A stretch of 64,000 nt of DNA from an uncultured Pseudomonadales bacterium (GCA_943789485.1 CALSUH010000006.1:1-64000), one strand, 5' to 3'; positions 37,135 to 48,134 are shown, counted from the first letter of the stretch. Numbers and translations are program-made. The notes: generated by a model from the sequence alone, not told the origin.

Positions 37135-37850
37135 TTCTGGAACCTTTAGTACAAGTGCCTCGCCTGTATTTGCGTGTCGCGAAACAGGTGGCCAGTTATA
37201 TTTCCAGCGGTGAACTAAAACCCGGCGATCAACTTCCGTCTGAACGGGACCTGGCAAAAACATTCAACGTCAGCCGCCCCACCATACGCGAAGCTATGAT
37301 TGCCCTGGAGCTATCCGGGCTCATCCAAGTGCGCACCGGCTCCGGCGTCTACATTACCCAAACCAAACCCGAACTATCACTGGCAGACAAAGGCATCGGC
37401 CCCTTCGAAGTATTGGAGCTAAGACGTCTGGTGGAACCCGGCGCCTGCGCATTAGCCGCTGAGCGCATGAAAAAAACCCAACTCGCCAAACTAAAACGTA
37501 TCCTCGCTGCCATGAAAAAGCGCAGCAACAAACCCTCGCTGCAACAAAGCGACAAGGAGTTCCACATCCTCATCGCCGAATCCACCGAAAATGCAGCTAT
37601 CGCCGCCACGGTCAATTGGCTGTGGGAACTCCGCGAACACTCGGAACTCAATCGCGTATTCCATGCAAGAATTCTCGAAGAAGGCATCTTCCCCAATGTA
37701 GATCAACACGAGCGCGTCCTGAAGGCTCTGGCCAAAGGCGATGCCGTCCTTGCCCAACAAGCTATGTTCGACCATCTAGATCATGCCATAGAAATGGCCG
37801 CCACCTATTTCGAACGTTATGACGAAGGATCGACTGTTGAAAATTCTTAA
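37131..37850 (+). CDS. GntR-family regulator, FadR subfamily (FCD domain)
   Basis: 239 residues. N-terminal winged helix: VAKQVASYISSGELKPGDQL, PSERDLAKTFNVSRPTIREA, MIALELSGLIQVRTGSGVYI. The FCD domain starts at FEVLELRRLVEPGACALAAE, with Asp/His metal-ligand positions in DKEFHILIAESTENAA, DQHERVLKALAKGDA and DHLDHAIE. FadR-type members such as UxuR and ExuR repress hexuronate genes and are released by the sugar acid. The position at the end of the uronate cluster and the paired TGGTCAGGCCA sites make it the likely local regulator. Translationally coupled to the preceding oxidoreductase. Confidence 0.93.
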   Translation: MILEPLVQVPRLYLRVAKQVASYISSGELKPGDQLPSERDLAKTFNVSRPTIREAMIALELSGLIQVRTGSGVYITQTKPELSLADKGIGPFEVLELRRLVEPGACALAAERMKKTQLAKLKRILAAMKKRSNKPSLQQSDKEFHILIAESTENAAIAATVNWLWELREHSELNRVFHARILEEGIFPNVDQHERVLKALAKGDAVLAQQAMFDHLDHAIEMAATYFERYDEGSTVENS

Positions 37851-38241
37851 TCTGGTTTTTCTTGGTGCGTTTTTGTTGTCGGCATTAGTGCAACTTAATG
37901 ACCCCGATCCACTGCAATGGATAGTGATTTATTCGGCGATGGTAGTGATTTGTGGGTTGCAGCACTTTGGTCGGCTAAGGTGGTATATCGCTGCAGTGCC
38001 AGTGTTGATTTGTGGAGTTTGGATTGCCAGTTTGCTGCCAGCGTTGAATCAGGGGGTGCCATGGGGTGAAGTGCTTGGATCGCTTACAATGCAGAATGAT
38101 ACGGTGGAAGAGGTTCGGGAAATTGGTGGTTTGGTATTAGTTCTGCTGTGGGCTGTGGCCTTATCGATTGTGCCTTATTCCAAAGCTCACAATACACAAA
38201 ATTCTCCCAAATCTGCAAATGCCGATCAGCAAAACCCATAA
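37837..38241 (+). CDS. transmembrane 220 (TMEM220) family protein
   Basis: 134 residues from the TTG at 37837, preferred because GAAGGA sits seven bases upstream and the family usually begins ML/MKILNxxF; an ATG at 37819 would also work. ILNLVFLGAFLLSALVQLND and NDPDPLQWIVIYSAMVVICG are the family signature. Four hydrophobic helices follow, then a polar tail. Function unknown in bacteria. The start overlaps the regulator gene end, so it is co-transcribed, though its role in uronate use is unclear. Confidence 0.82.
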   Translation: MKILNLVFLGAFLLSALVQLNDPDPLQWIVIYSAMVVICGLQHFGRLRWYIAAVPVLICGVWIASLLPALNQGVPWGEVLGSLTMQNDTVEEVREIGGLVLVLLWAVALSIVPYSKAHNTQNSPKSANADQQNP

Positions 38242-38288
38242 AACGATCCCAGTCGTAAGTCATCACGTTTTGCCCGTCAAACCCTAGA

Positions 38289-38424
38289 ATGCCCAATGGC
38301 TTTCGCGGATTACCGAAGAATACTTTAGACAATGTGCTCATGATGCACCGTAACGATAAAGAAGGAACAGAAAAAGTACTCCGCGAGAATACGGATGATA
38401 TAGCCGCGGTACTCACCGAAGGCT
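38289..38424 (+). pseudogene. fragment of a class-III (GSA-type) aminotransferase
   Basis: About 45 codons reading GFRGLPKNTLDNVLMMHRND and then KEGTEKVLRENTDDIAAVLT. The run resembles the segment before the PLP-lysine region of glutamate-1-semialdehyde-type aminotransferases (NDxEGxEKxLRE...IAAVIxEP). It breaks off exactly where hairpin-chain sequence begins (GCACAGCGCGAAGCTAGAG). Identified from motif memory. Confidence 0.45.
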
Positions 38425-38476
38425 TGCACAGCGCGAAGCTAGAGCTGACAAACAGCCCGAAGGCTGTTTGGATTAT
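38424..38476. repeat. hairpin-chain tail module
   Basis: GCACAGCGCGAAGCTAGAGC then the perfect palindrome CAAACAGCC-CGAA-GGCTGTTTG and GATTATTGACTC. The same tail closes the chains at 4360 and 14960. Here it is joined to a gene fragment and not to a tRNA remnant. Confidence 0.8.
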
Positions 38477-38565
38477 TGACTCACCCATAGATGGGCCCGG
38501 GTCTCGCCCAGCTACTATTAAAGGATTGGAGAAATCAATTTTAAACCCTCCGACCCCTTTAATAC

Positions 38566-39541
<976 letters not shown>

Positions 39542-39684
39542 GAGTTTTCCTGTCCCTGCCCCGCTGGTGTTGTTCTAGCTTACTGTCTATATATACCGAA
39601 TAATCCATTTTTCAGCCGCACTTCGCGGAAAAGCCCGTCTCGCAGACTAACCATTTGGGATCGCAGTCATTCTAGTTGCCGTCG

Positions 39685-40876
39685 CTACGCTGCTTGACGC
39701 ACTACATTAGCGTCAATCAGCTCATTGCTTTCACTCTCGCTGTAACCCAACCCGGCAAGTATCTCCAAGCTATGTTGCCCTAACTTAGGTGCCGGCAATC
39801 TAAGAGTACTTTCCGTTAATTGAAATTGTGCGGCGGGAATAGCTTGACGCACTTCGCCGAAACCCTCGACCTGCTGCCGGTTTACCGTACCGCCCTCCAC
39901 TATTTGAGGATGTCTAATAGTTCCTGTCTGCTTAGTATCGGGAGCGCAGGGCACATCTTGAGCATCCAGTATTTGCTAGCAATTCTCTGGTAAGGGCGTT
40001 TTGCAATTTCGGCGCCAGCTATTTCTCGTCTCACTGCTATATTTTGACGGCGAGCAAAGCGGTGGCAAAGCGCTTCGTCACTGATTAGCTCAGGACGACC
40101 TGACAGCGTTACAGAAGCCTTCCCATTCTTTGTCAGAGACGTACTCATGGTGATATAACCATCACTGCTCTCATAGATCAGATCGATTGAGGAGAATGAC
40201 TTCTTGTGGTCTGCCTCCTTCTCGGCGAAGGTTAGTCCGCTCATCCCCTCTGGCCAAAAGAAGGCTACAGTCGCATCCAGCATGGACAGTTTGATATGTT
40301 GGCCTTCGCCCTTCCTCTCTCGATGAAACAGCGCGCTCGAAATGGCCTGAGCTGCGGTCAAGGCAGAAATTTTATCGGCGATGATGATGCGGAACATACC
40401 CGGCCGGCCTGTTTCTCGATTTGCTTGAATATCTGCGGCACCAGAAAGCCCCTGAATAATCGGATCATAACTCGCTTGTGGGCGTAGGGACCTTTTTCGC
40501 CAAAGCCGCTGATGGAAACAAAAATAATGCCTTGGTTGCGTTTTCTGACTATCTCTTCAGCCAAAACCCATTCGCTCTATCGCACCCGGACGGAAATTCT
40601 GCAGCAGAACGTCCGCACCATCTATGAGCTTCCAGAGCACTTCCTTGCCAGCATCGCTTTTCAAATCAATGCGCGAGCGATTTCTTATTGCGATTGCAGG
40701 AATAAAAGGTGGGTGTCATATCATTGTGTTGCTCGCCCAAGAACCTCAACTGCTCGCCATGAGTTGGCTCGACTCTTGATGACGTCCGCGCCCTGATCGC
40801 CTAGCATCATGGCGGCCACTGGCCCCGATACCATGCTGGTTAAATCTAGTACTTTTATACCCTGTAAAGGCCCCAT
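39685..40876 (-). pseudogene. decayed family III CoA transferase (CaiB/BaiF)
   Basis: Begins [20 protein letters not shown] at 40876. Further pieces in other frames: FVSISGFGEKGPYAHKR, GRPGMFRIIIADKISALTAA, HRERKGEGQHIKLSMLDATV, AFFWPEGMSGLTFAE, YESSDGYITMSTSLTKN and a C-terminus LPAPKLGQHSLEILAGLGYS ending at 39685. Four or more frameshifts. The family moves CoA between carboxylic acids. Confidence 0.87.
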
Positions 40877-41069
40877 GGCTTCACCTTTTCTATCAATTGT
40901 TACTATTGAGTGTTTTGCCTTCGCTGCTTGATACCCTTCTCTTGCAAGCATGCGCTTCAAATAGCTTTTCAAGTTATCGGACAGTGAATGCCGCATGACT
41001 CAGCCCAGACAAGGCAGGTCGTCAGGAAAATATCAGAAATTCCAAACTTGTTATTCGACTAAAAACTCA

Positions 41070-41538
41070 TTACTCACGCAAGTGCATATCCGCAACAGCG
41101 ACTTGTTTTTGAAAATACTCTTTAGCCGCCGCGATTGCAGTTAGGTGCTTCACCGTAAATGGCCGCCAGTGCTTCGTGGCGCCTCAAGATATAAAGACTC
41201 GTCTCATCCAGTTCACCGTAAATGAAACTAAGCCATTCATCTTCCTTCGCCTGCTCTTCAATAGAAGCCGGCGGTGCAATTGTAGGCCGTTGTTCCATAA
41301 CGATTTACCAGGTAACGACTAATCGCGACGCTTTCCGATAGCTCGCAAACTTCCATCTTCCAGGAAAGGGGATCTTTTGCTTTGGGATTCAGCTGTGTAT
41401 AGCTTTCCGTTTGAGTTTCACCGGATCGTGGGCCGATTGGTTTTAGCGAATAACTCAAGCCCAGCTCTTCCGCGACCCAGATAGGTCGTATTGTGCGGCT
41501 TGTACCGGCGCCCCAAAGATGATGTGTGGCTCGTTCAT
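41070..41538 (-). pseudogene. truncated, frameshifted glutathione S-transferase
   Basis: MNEPHIIFGAGTSRTIRPIW at 41538 starts the thioredoxin-like domain, with LGLSYSLKPIGPRSGETQTE and QLSESVAISRYLVNRYG (the ES dipeptide that binds glutathione). Two frameshifts follow. The C-terminal helical domain stops early at VADMHLRE (41070), about half its normal length. Confidence 0.75.
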
Positions 41539-41619
41539 AGAATCTGGCTTTGTGTTTTCTAATTACTAGGATATTACAACGTAGAAGGAATCTCGTCAGT
41601 TTGTTTCCTAGTCTATTGC

Positions 41620-42384
41620 TTAATGATTCCACCAGGCCAGGTCTGAGTATGCGCGCAGATCCAATTCGTGAGTCCACACGGAACGGTGTTGCTGATGCAG
41701 GTGCAGATAAGTCTCTGCGATTTTTTCTGGCAACATCAAGCCATCGTGTTCCATACCTTTCTCTTCTCTTAGCTGCTGAAATTTTTGAGCACCCAGCATT
41801 TTCCCAAGTGTATCAGGAGCATCAACAGATCCATCTATAACCACGTGGGCCACATGAATGCCTTTGCTTGCGTATTCCGCATTTAGTGATTGGCAGAGCA
41901 TACGCCGTCCACCCATCGCCGCGGCATGGGAGTGTTGCTGAGCGTTGCCTCGAACAGCCGCGGTGGATGAAGTAACCAGTATCGTGCCTTTCCCGCGTTT
42001 CTGCATGAGAGGAAACAGTGTGGAAGCGGCGCGAAATAGGGCGAACGTCGCCATCCTCCAACCCAGTTCGAATACTTTGTATGATGTTTCTTCGAGAGAA
42101 CGATTTCCCACCTGTGCACCGAGATTGAACACCAGCACATCGATAGGGCCAATCTCCTCTTCCACAGCCGCAATACGCGCTTCAATACTACCTTCGTCCA
42201 CTGCGTTTAAAAGAAACCCCGACGCTTCTCCACCGTCTTCATTAATCTGTGAAACCAGATTGGCTAGACCTTCTTCATTGCTTCGTCGACACAGTACAGC
42301 GTGGTAGCCCTCCTGGGCAAAGCGCTTGCCCACAGTGCCGCCAATTCCAGCACCTGCACCGATAACTAAACAAACTGGCTTCAT
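41620..42384 (-). CDS. SDR-family oxidoreductase lacking the YxxxK catalytic pair
   Basis: 254 residues from the ATG at 42384, which overlaps the preceding DUF2306 stop as ATGA; AGGAATT is eight bases upstream. VCLVIGAGAGIGGTVGKRFA is a classical SDR dinucleotide motif and VFNLGAQ the NxGA-like strand. At the active site TILVTSSTAAVRGN keeps the Ser strand, but the expected YxxxK position reads HAAAM (in QQHSHAAAMGGRRMLCQSL). Oxidoreductase activity is therefore doubtful. The only intact frame of an otherwise decayed operon. Confidence 0.82.
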   Translation of the reverse strand: MKPVCLVIGAGAGIGGTVGKRFAQEGYHAVLCRRSNEEGLANLVSQINEDGGEASGFLLNAVDEGSIEARIAAVEEEIGPIDVLVFNLGAQVGNRSLEETSYKVFELGWRMATFALFRAASTLFPLMQKRGKGTILVTSSTAAVRGNAQQHSHAAAMGGRRMLCQSLNAEYASKGIHVAHVVIDGSVDAPDTLGKMLGAQKFQQLREEKGMEHDGLMLPEKIAETYLHLHQQHRSVWTHELDLRAYSDLAWWNH

Positions 42385-43277
42385 TGCGAATAATTCCTGT
42401 AATTCTGACTTCGTAATTCTATCTTTTCGACCTGCCAATACTGCTTCAGTGACGCCATTTTCCTGTCTAGATCCTTCCAATGGCGATGCCCGTTGCCCGG
42501 GGTTCGGGTGAGGCCGATCCAGTATTCAGCAACAGCTATATTGATAACCATGCCGAGGACCATGCAGCTCGCAAACATGATTTCCGCACCTATCCCCGTG
42601 AGCGGAATTAGCACCAACATCAGCACTCGTTGCGTCGCCACACCCAGCATCACTGCAAAAGTCCGAATCATCCACTCCCTGTGTTCGCACCGAAATTGCG
42701 CGCCCGGATATTGCTGTACGCTTTATACAAGCAGAACAAGCGTGTAGGGACCAATAATGGCGTTGATGCCGGTTTGTACCAGTAGCCCAAACCCCTGGTG
42801 ACCTGTAAACGGCCAGACAACTACCGAAGAAGGCCCCTGTGAAACCCGCCGCCGCCCCACTAATCATCCAGGCTCTGCCGAGTCCAGCGATGAAAGCGAC
42901 TAAAGCGAATAAAGCGAATAAAGCGAATTTAGCGAATAAAGCGTTTACGAATTCTCGTCATAAACTGAAAGGGCGCGCAGACATATACGACAAATCCAAA
43001 CATCAGGTGAACCCCGGCCATAAAATAGTGCTGAACGTAGCGGATACCAAAGTCGTCTAGCCCTTCTCCGATATTGGCTGCCTCCTTTGAAAATTCATTG
43101 TTCAGGAATCCAACTCGGCCAAACAAGGAACTCAGGCCGACGAATAGCAGAAGCAACACAAGGAGCCAGCCCACTATGTCTAGCACGTCTTGCGCGTTCT
43201 TCGGCGTCTAGCGCGTATATTGAAAACATCTTGGCCGCTGCTTGCCGGCAGGTCTCTGCCGTTGAAATATCAACCAT
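42381..43277 (-). pseudogene. decayed DUF2306-type membrane protein
   Basis: Start MVDISTAETCRQAAAKMFSI at 43277. Then, after a shift near 43190, LDIVGWLLVLLLLFVGLSSL, RYVQHYFMAGVHLMFGFVVY and FQFMTRIRKRF. Further shifts lead to WMISGAAAGFTGAFFG and a last frame GAEIMFASCMVLGMVINIAV ending at 42381. A 9-nt repeat has expanded within it at 42893-42946. The DUF2306 name rests on the helix pattern and overall layout. Confidence 0.65.
42893..42946. repeat. 9-nt microsatellite, six units (AAAGCGAAT)
   Basis: Units AAAGCGACT, AAAGCGAAT (three times), TTAGCGAAT, AAAGCGTTT in direct tandem within the DUF2306 pseudogene, encoding repeated Arg-Phe-Ile on the minus strand. Period divisible by three. 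Confidence 0.9.
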
Positions 43278-43384
43278 TACAATATCCTCAACTGACTAAC
43301 TTACCAGACCCGCAAGGATCGCGCTATATCAGCCCAGGCACGTCACTTGCATTATGCAAGTGTCTAAAGCGTGGAATGAGCTCT

Positions 43385-43822
43385 TCAAATCACTGACAGC
43401 CTACTGGAGTCGGCGTGGCATTCGGGTTCCAGCGACATGAACGTCGCCCCATTCTGCCATCATAGCTTTAACCACTCGGCAGGAGGCCCTCACCCGCTTC
43501 GGTTAGGAAATATTCGTACCGTAGTGGATTGCTTTGATAAGGGAGTTCTACGGATCAGCCCATTCTCCAGCAGCATTTTCAGCCGACTGGCCAGATATGT
43601 TGCTTGGAATGCTCTCTACCCCCCTGCTGAAAATCTTTATTCCGGTGGCGAGCAAAGTAATCCGATGTCACGGATGATTAGCAGCGTCCATTTATCACCG
43701 ACCAGATCCAGGGCCGTGGCCACAGGACAGGGACTCCGTTTAGCGGCTCGAGCCTGGTAGCTTTTTGACCATGAGGCAAGCTCTAGTTTCAGTGACTTGC
43801 CTTTTGCAAGTGACTGAGTCAT
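43385..43822 (-). pseudogene. decayed HxlR-family transcriptional regulator
   Basis: Plausible start MTQSLAKGK at 43822. The HxlR hallmark CPVATALDLVGDKWTLLIIR is intact, after which the frame shifts (FASPPE expected, CSPPE read). Later pieces: ASRLKMLLENGLIRRTPLSK and GPPAEWLKL, ending near 43385. It lies upstream of, and on the same strand as, the decayed operon it may have regulated. Confidence 0.8.
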
Positions 43823-43908
43823 GCAAGAATGGCGAATGACAGGAGAATCGCATGAGGATTTCGGTGCTGTCGAATCGGCTCTCAAGGGGATTCAGCTTGA
43901 AATTCATA

Positions 43909-44008
43909 GCACACTTCTTAGCACACTCTGTATTCGCACCTTTTAACTCATTGATATCAAATAGGAATCGGTCACGCAGTCTACTGAAAATCCTCGTGTC
44001 GGTGGTTC
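43909..44008 (+). pseudogene. tRNA-Phe 3' remnant R6 with GCACAC arm
   Basis: GCACAC-TTCT-TAGCACAC at 43909-43926, then 72 nt to CTACTGAAAATCCTCGTGTC (43981-44000) and GGTGGTTC. Identical to R8 from the anticodon loop to this point. The T-loop is then cut by a hairpin chain, and TTCCGCCCC resumes at 44089 before similarity ends. Confidence 0.82.
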
Positions 44009-44088
44009 AAGCAACTGCGCAGCAGTTAGCAACGAGCGCACCGTGCGAAGCCCGCGGGGAACAAAAGGGCCTAAGACTTTTTGAATTC
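44009..44088. repeat. hairpin-chain repeat, short version, in the T-loop of R6
   Basis: AACTGC-GCA-GCAGTT, a GCGC/GCGAAGC block, and AAAAGGG-CCTAAG-ACTTTTT. Same layout as 9416-9510, with different stems but equivalent loops: compensated sequence change. Confidence 0.75.
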
Positions 44089-44126
44089 TTCCGCCCCGAG
44101 CAGCGCGTATTCATAATATGAAAACG

Positions 44127-44148
44127 ACTGTATTTTTACTCTGACCCC
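44127..44148 (+). repeat. REP-like 22-nt motif, copy 2
   Basis: ACTGTATTTTTACTCTGACC plus CC, identical to the 9538 copy and likewise about 30-40 nt downstream of a hairpin chain. Confidence 0.6.
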
Positions 44149-44177
44149 CTTAATTTTATTTGGGCGACACCTGAGCA

Positions 44178-44222
44178 ATAAGCTAGAGCGAGGTTTTTCG
44201 TGTCAATGCTTTTCTCAAGTAG
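44178..44222 (+). pseudogene. short duplicate of the PPIase gene start
   Basis: AATAAGCTAGAGCGAGGTTT then TTCGTGTCAATGCTTTTCTC resembles 46285-46329, the end of the DUF3604 gene through the GTG start of the PPIase gene, with about 80% identity over 44 nt by eye. Nothing coding follows. It is a trace of a tandem copy of this operon, or of recombination at its edges. Confidence 0.5.
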
Positions 44223-44380
44223 ACACTGCCCTAATTTCTCTACAAGTAGAAGCAGTTTTTGTTCTGCTGACTTTTCTATTTAATTCACTCCTTTCATCCA
44301 TTAGAAGCCTTGGACATCTCTCGTGGATGCCATTAAGCTGCGTAAAGGTGGAAATTCTAATACTGAAAAAAATCGGGTCA

Positions 44381-46289
44381 ATGCTCATGCGTCTATCGAT
44401 ATCAACATTACCTCTTCTAGTAAGCTTTTCATTGCTGAATGCCTGTTCAGACGATTCGGTCACAGTCCCCGTCGCCTCTGAAGTGGAAGCTGAGCCAACA
44501 GCTAGCGTCGCTATAGTTGAGTCTGCACCAGCACCCTCAGCCGACTATAATACCGATCGCAATGCCTATTTTGGCGATTTGCACGTACACACCATGTACT
44601 CATTCGACGCCTTCATGTTCGGCACCACCTCCTCGCCTGATGAAGCCTACGAATTCGCCAAGGGTGGCACCATTGTTCACCCGGCTGGATTCGACATGAA
44701 GCTGCAGGTGCCTCTGGACTTTTACGGCGTAACTGACCACGCCTACTATTTGGGTGTCTTAAGGCAATTAGCAAACCCGGCTAGCGAGATCTCGAAACAC
44801 CCGATTGCTTCGGGCATGTCCACGCTTGGCGGTGTTCTAGAGCGGCGTCAGAAGAATAGAGAGGTCAATCAATTTATGCGTTCCGATAATGGACACGAGA
44901 TTAACGACCCTGGTATCCAAAAATCTGCATGGGATGATATTGTTGCCGCCGCAAATCGCCATAACGACCCAGGGAACTTCACATCCTTTATCGCCTATGA
45001 ATACACCGCAAGCGCTCCCGACGCGGCGCGTCTGCATAGAAATGTCATTTTCAAAGGAGATGAAGCGCCAGAACTCCCATTCTCACAACTCGATTCGAGT
45101 AATCCAGAAGATCTCTGGCAGTGGATGGATGACAATCGGGCGGCTGGTTTCGAGAGTCTGGCCATTCCTCATAACTCTAATGGGTCCAACGGCAAGATGT
45201 TTATGCTGACGGATAATTCTGGGAGACCGCTGGACGATGCCTATGCGAATCAGCGTATTCGCAACGAGCCCTTGGTAGAGATTACTCAGATCAAAGGGTC
45301 TTCCGATACCCACCCTGCATTGTCACCTTTTGATGAATGGGCGGAATTCGAAATCTTTCCGTACCGCATCGCAACCTATCTAGATAGCGACCCGAATGGC
45401 AGCTACGTTCGGCAGGCTTTGCTCAACGGCATACAGATGCAAGCGGGCCAGGGATTTAATCCGTACAAATTTGGTGTCATCGGGTCGAGTGACACGCACA
45501 ACGGGACCCATGCCGGTGAAGAGTATGATCACTGGGGCGGGTCCAGCCTTTTTGACGCCGATGGCGAACTGCGTGGATCTGTTCCACTACCCGAACCCAC
45601 AGCCGATGACGATTTATATGCGCAGACATACTACGATAAATGGGGTGCTGCAGGACTAGCAGGAGTATGGGCAGAGGAGAAACACACGGGGTAGCATATA
45701 TGATGCCTTTCGCAGGAAAGAGACGTTCGGCACCTCTGGCACACGCATGAAGGTGCGTTTCTTTGCAGGCTATGATCTGCCTAATCCCGACGACCCGGGT
45801 GTTATAACTAAATCCTATGCAGATGGAGTGCCGATGGGAGGTGACCTCATTGGCGAAGCTGGCAACTCACCAAGCTTCTTTACTTGGGTGGCCAAAGATC
45901 CTAACAGTGCTCCTCTGGATCGTGTGCAGATCATCAAGGGTTGGATAGAGAATGGAGAAACTGTTGAAGAGGTGTATGACGTAGCCTGCTCTAGTGGCGA
46001 TGTTGATCCAGCAAGCCATCGCTGCATTGACAATGGCGCGGTGGTCGATATTACCGATTGCAGTATTAGCACTGACGTTGGCGCCGCCGAGCTACGCGCG
46101 GGCTGGCAAGATCCAAATTTCGACCCGGATCAACATGCGTTCTACTACGTGCGTGGCCTTGAGAACCCGACATGTCGCTGGTCAACTTGGGATGCAATTC
46201 GCGCAGGGGTGGAACCGAATCCCGATTTACAACCCATCATTCAGGAGCGAGTCTGGTCTTCACCGATTTGGGTGACACCGGCGCAATAA
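44381..46289 (+). pseudogene. DUF3604 lipoprotein, one frameshift
   Basis: Starts at ATG 44381 (or 44387) with a lipoprotein signal (FSLLNAC). The DUF3604 start NAYFGDLHVHTMYSFDAFMF carries a PHP-like HxH metal motif. VTDHAYYLGVL, SFIAYEYTAS, IPHNSNGSNGKMF and FGVIGSSDTHNGTHAGEEYD hold further His/Asp ligands. Near 45680 the frame ends at EEKHTG; removing one A of the AAA at 45679-45681 restores EENTRGSIYDAFRRKETFGT and the C-terminal domain to 46289, including DQHAFYYVRGLENPTCRWST. The two halves together match the usual 600-odd residues. One base only, so this is a recent mutation or a sequencing error. Confidence 0.85.
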
Positions 46290-46307
46290 ACCGGCGCGAG
46301 GTTTTCC

Positions 46308-47099
46308 GTGTTCAAAGCTTTTCTTAAGCAGCCGCTGGCTTGGTTTGCCCTAATCGGCATTCTTCTGTTTGTAGTAGACGAGCAATTCTCCATCGATCGT
46401 AACGAAATCCTCGTTACTGCTGCCATGCAAGAACGCTTAGGCGGTTTATGGACTACACAAACTGGTTTAACCGCATCGGAGCAAGAACTGGATGCACTCG
46501 TTGAGAACTGGATACGAGAAGAAATACTCTACCAGGAAGCCTTGCGCCTCGGGCTAGACCAAGAAGATTCTATCGTGCGGCGACGCCTCGTTCAGAAACT
46601 CGGCTTTATCGCCGAAACCGAGGACAGTGCAGCACCCGAACGTGGTGCAGTAGAGGCCTTCTATGAGAGTAATATTGCCAATTACACCCTCCCTGTACGC
46701 TACTCATTTCAGCAGCTCTACTTTGCCTCGCGTGCTGAAGCGCAGCAGGCAGTAGCGAAGATCACTGGCGGTGCAGACCCCCGCTCCCTTGGGGAGTCAT
46801 CAATGCTCAATTCCGACTATGCTTATCGGAGCGCGCTAGATTTAAGCGCCACGTTCGGTGCAGGCTTCGCGGGTCGACTGGATGGTCTCACCGAAGATAG
46901 TTGGCAGGGGCCGGTCCAGAGTGGTTTCGGCTTTCACCTGATCTTGCTCAGCGCTATTCATCCGTCGCAACCTTCTCCCTTCGACGCAATGCAGCAACAG
47001 GTAGTACAGGACTATCGCCGCTCACAGCAGGTGAATGCGCGAGATGCCTACATTGAGAACCTGATTGACGAATACAAAATTACTGTGCAACCGCGATGA
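46308..47099 (+). CDS. membrane-anchored parvulin-type peptidylprolyl isomerase
   Basis: 263 residues from GTG 46308 (GTGTTCAAAGC). An N-terminal membrane anchor (PLAWFALIGILLFVV) is followed by a SurA/PpiD-like helical region (NWIREEILYQEALRLGLDQE, IVRRRLVQKLGF) and a rotamase segment (VRYSFQQLYFASRAEAQQAV ... LTEDSWQGPVQSGFGFHLIL). Periplasmic folding helper. Set between DUF3604 and HupE/UreJ genes, an arrangement I have seen repeatedly in marine gammaproteobacteria, so the three probably work together on an envelope metalloprotein. The stop overlaps the next start as ATGA. Confidence 0.85.
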   Translation: MFKAFLKQPLAWFALIGILLFVVDEQFSIDRNEILVTAAMQERLGGLWTTQTGLTASEQELDALVENWIREEILYQEALRLGLDQEDSIVRRRLVQKLGFIAETEDSAAPERGAVEAFYESNIANYTLPVRYSFQQLYFASRAEAQQAVAKITGGADPRSLGESSMLNSDYAYRSALDLSATFGAGFAGRLDGLTEDSWQGPVQSGFGFHLILLSAIHPSQPSPFDAMQQQVVQDYRRSQQVNARDAYIENLIDEYKITVQPR

Positions 47100-48067
47100 G
47101 AAAACTTGTACTCGCACTATTAGTCTTTGGGCTTTCAGGACTCGCAACCGCACACGAAGTGCGCCCTGCATTTCTTAGGCTCACAGAATCTCTGAGTGAT
47201 TCAGGAGGCTTGGTTTACGAGGCGTCTTTGCGACAGCCTCAGATCGATGGACGTTACCTAGGGTTAGAACTGGCAAGCAACTGTGATGCAACTCCTCTCT
47301 CTGCAAGGGTTACCGATGGTGCATTGATCGAGGTGTCTGAGCTAAATTGCGACGAAGAGGGGTTGCAGACTATTGAGATCGTTGGCTTAGAGCGAACTCT
47401 GGTCGATGCTCTGGTTAGTCTTGAGCGGGTAAACGGTGAAACAGTGGAGCTGTTAATTACCGGTTCCGAGCCCCGAGTTAATCTCGCGAATGCAACGCCC
47501 AGTCTCCCGATTTACTTAACAATAGGCGTCGACCATCTCTTGTTTGGTTTTGACCATGTACTATTCGTTATAATGCTGTTGTATCTTGTGCGCAATACCC
47601 TCGAAATAGTAAAAGTGGTGACCAGCTTTACTATCGCGCATTCTCTCACTTTGGCACTTTCAGCTTTGGACATCGTGACTTTGTCTGCCGCTCCAGTAGA
47701 GGCAGTGATAGCTGGCAGCATCGTTCTGCTCGCTTATGAGAACCTGAACGGCAAAACTTCTCTGATCAAGCAATATCCTTTTTTAGTCGCTTTCGCTTTT
47801 GGCTTGTTACATGGCCTAGGTTTCGCAGGAGCGCTTTCGGAAATAGGGCTACCCGAAAATGGCACTATAACTGCGCTGTTCTTGTTTAATGTCGGAATCG
47901 AGTTGGGTCAGCTAGCAATTATTGCGCTAGTACTTGTGGCGCTTGCTGTGTTTCGCGTGCGGTATAACCGCCTTATCTACGAGGCTCCAATCTATTTTGT
48001 CGGTTGTATTTCAAGCTTTTGGTTTTTCCAACGAAGTTGGCAGATCTTATCCCCTCTAATTAGCTAG
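47096..48067 (+). CDS. HupE/UreJ family membrane protein
   Basis: 323 residues: signal peptide (LVFGLSGLATA) directly followed by HEVRPAFLRL, a periplasmic beta domain to about residue 135, then seven helices. The signatures IGVDHLLFGFDHVLFVIMLL and TSFTIAHSLTLALSALDIVT, with FGLLHGLGFAGALSEIGLP, contain the His/Asp residues used for Ni2+ or Co2+ passage in HupE/UreJ proteins. Its substrate in this three-gene operon is unknown. Coupled to the PPIase gene. Confidence 0.9.
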   Translation: MRKLVLALLVFGLSGLATAHEVRPAFLRLTESLSDSGGLVYEASLRQPQIDGRYLGLELASNCDATPLSARVTDGALIEVSELNCDEEGLQTIEIVGLERTLVDALVSLERVNGETVELLITGSEPRVNLANATPSLPIYLTIGVDHLLFGFDHVLFVIMLLYLVRNTLEIVKVVTSFTIAHSLTLALSALDIVTLSAAPVEAVIAGSIVLLAYENLNGKTSLIKQYPFLVAFAFGLLHGLGFAGALSEIGLPENGTITALFLFNVGIELGQLAIIALVLVALAVFRVRYNRLIYEAPIYFVGCISSFWFFQRSWQILSPLIS

Positions 48068-48134
48068 AATCTAAAGAAGAAAAGACAGTGTCCGCCGAAA
48101 TTGGGTAACATCAATAACGATAATCGGAGGGGCT

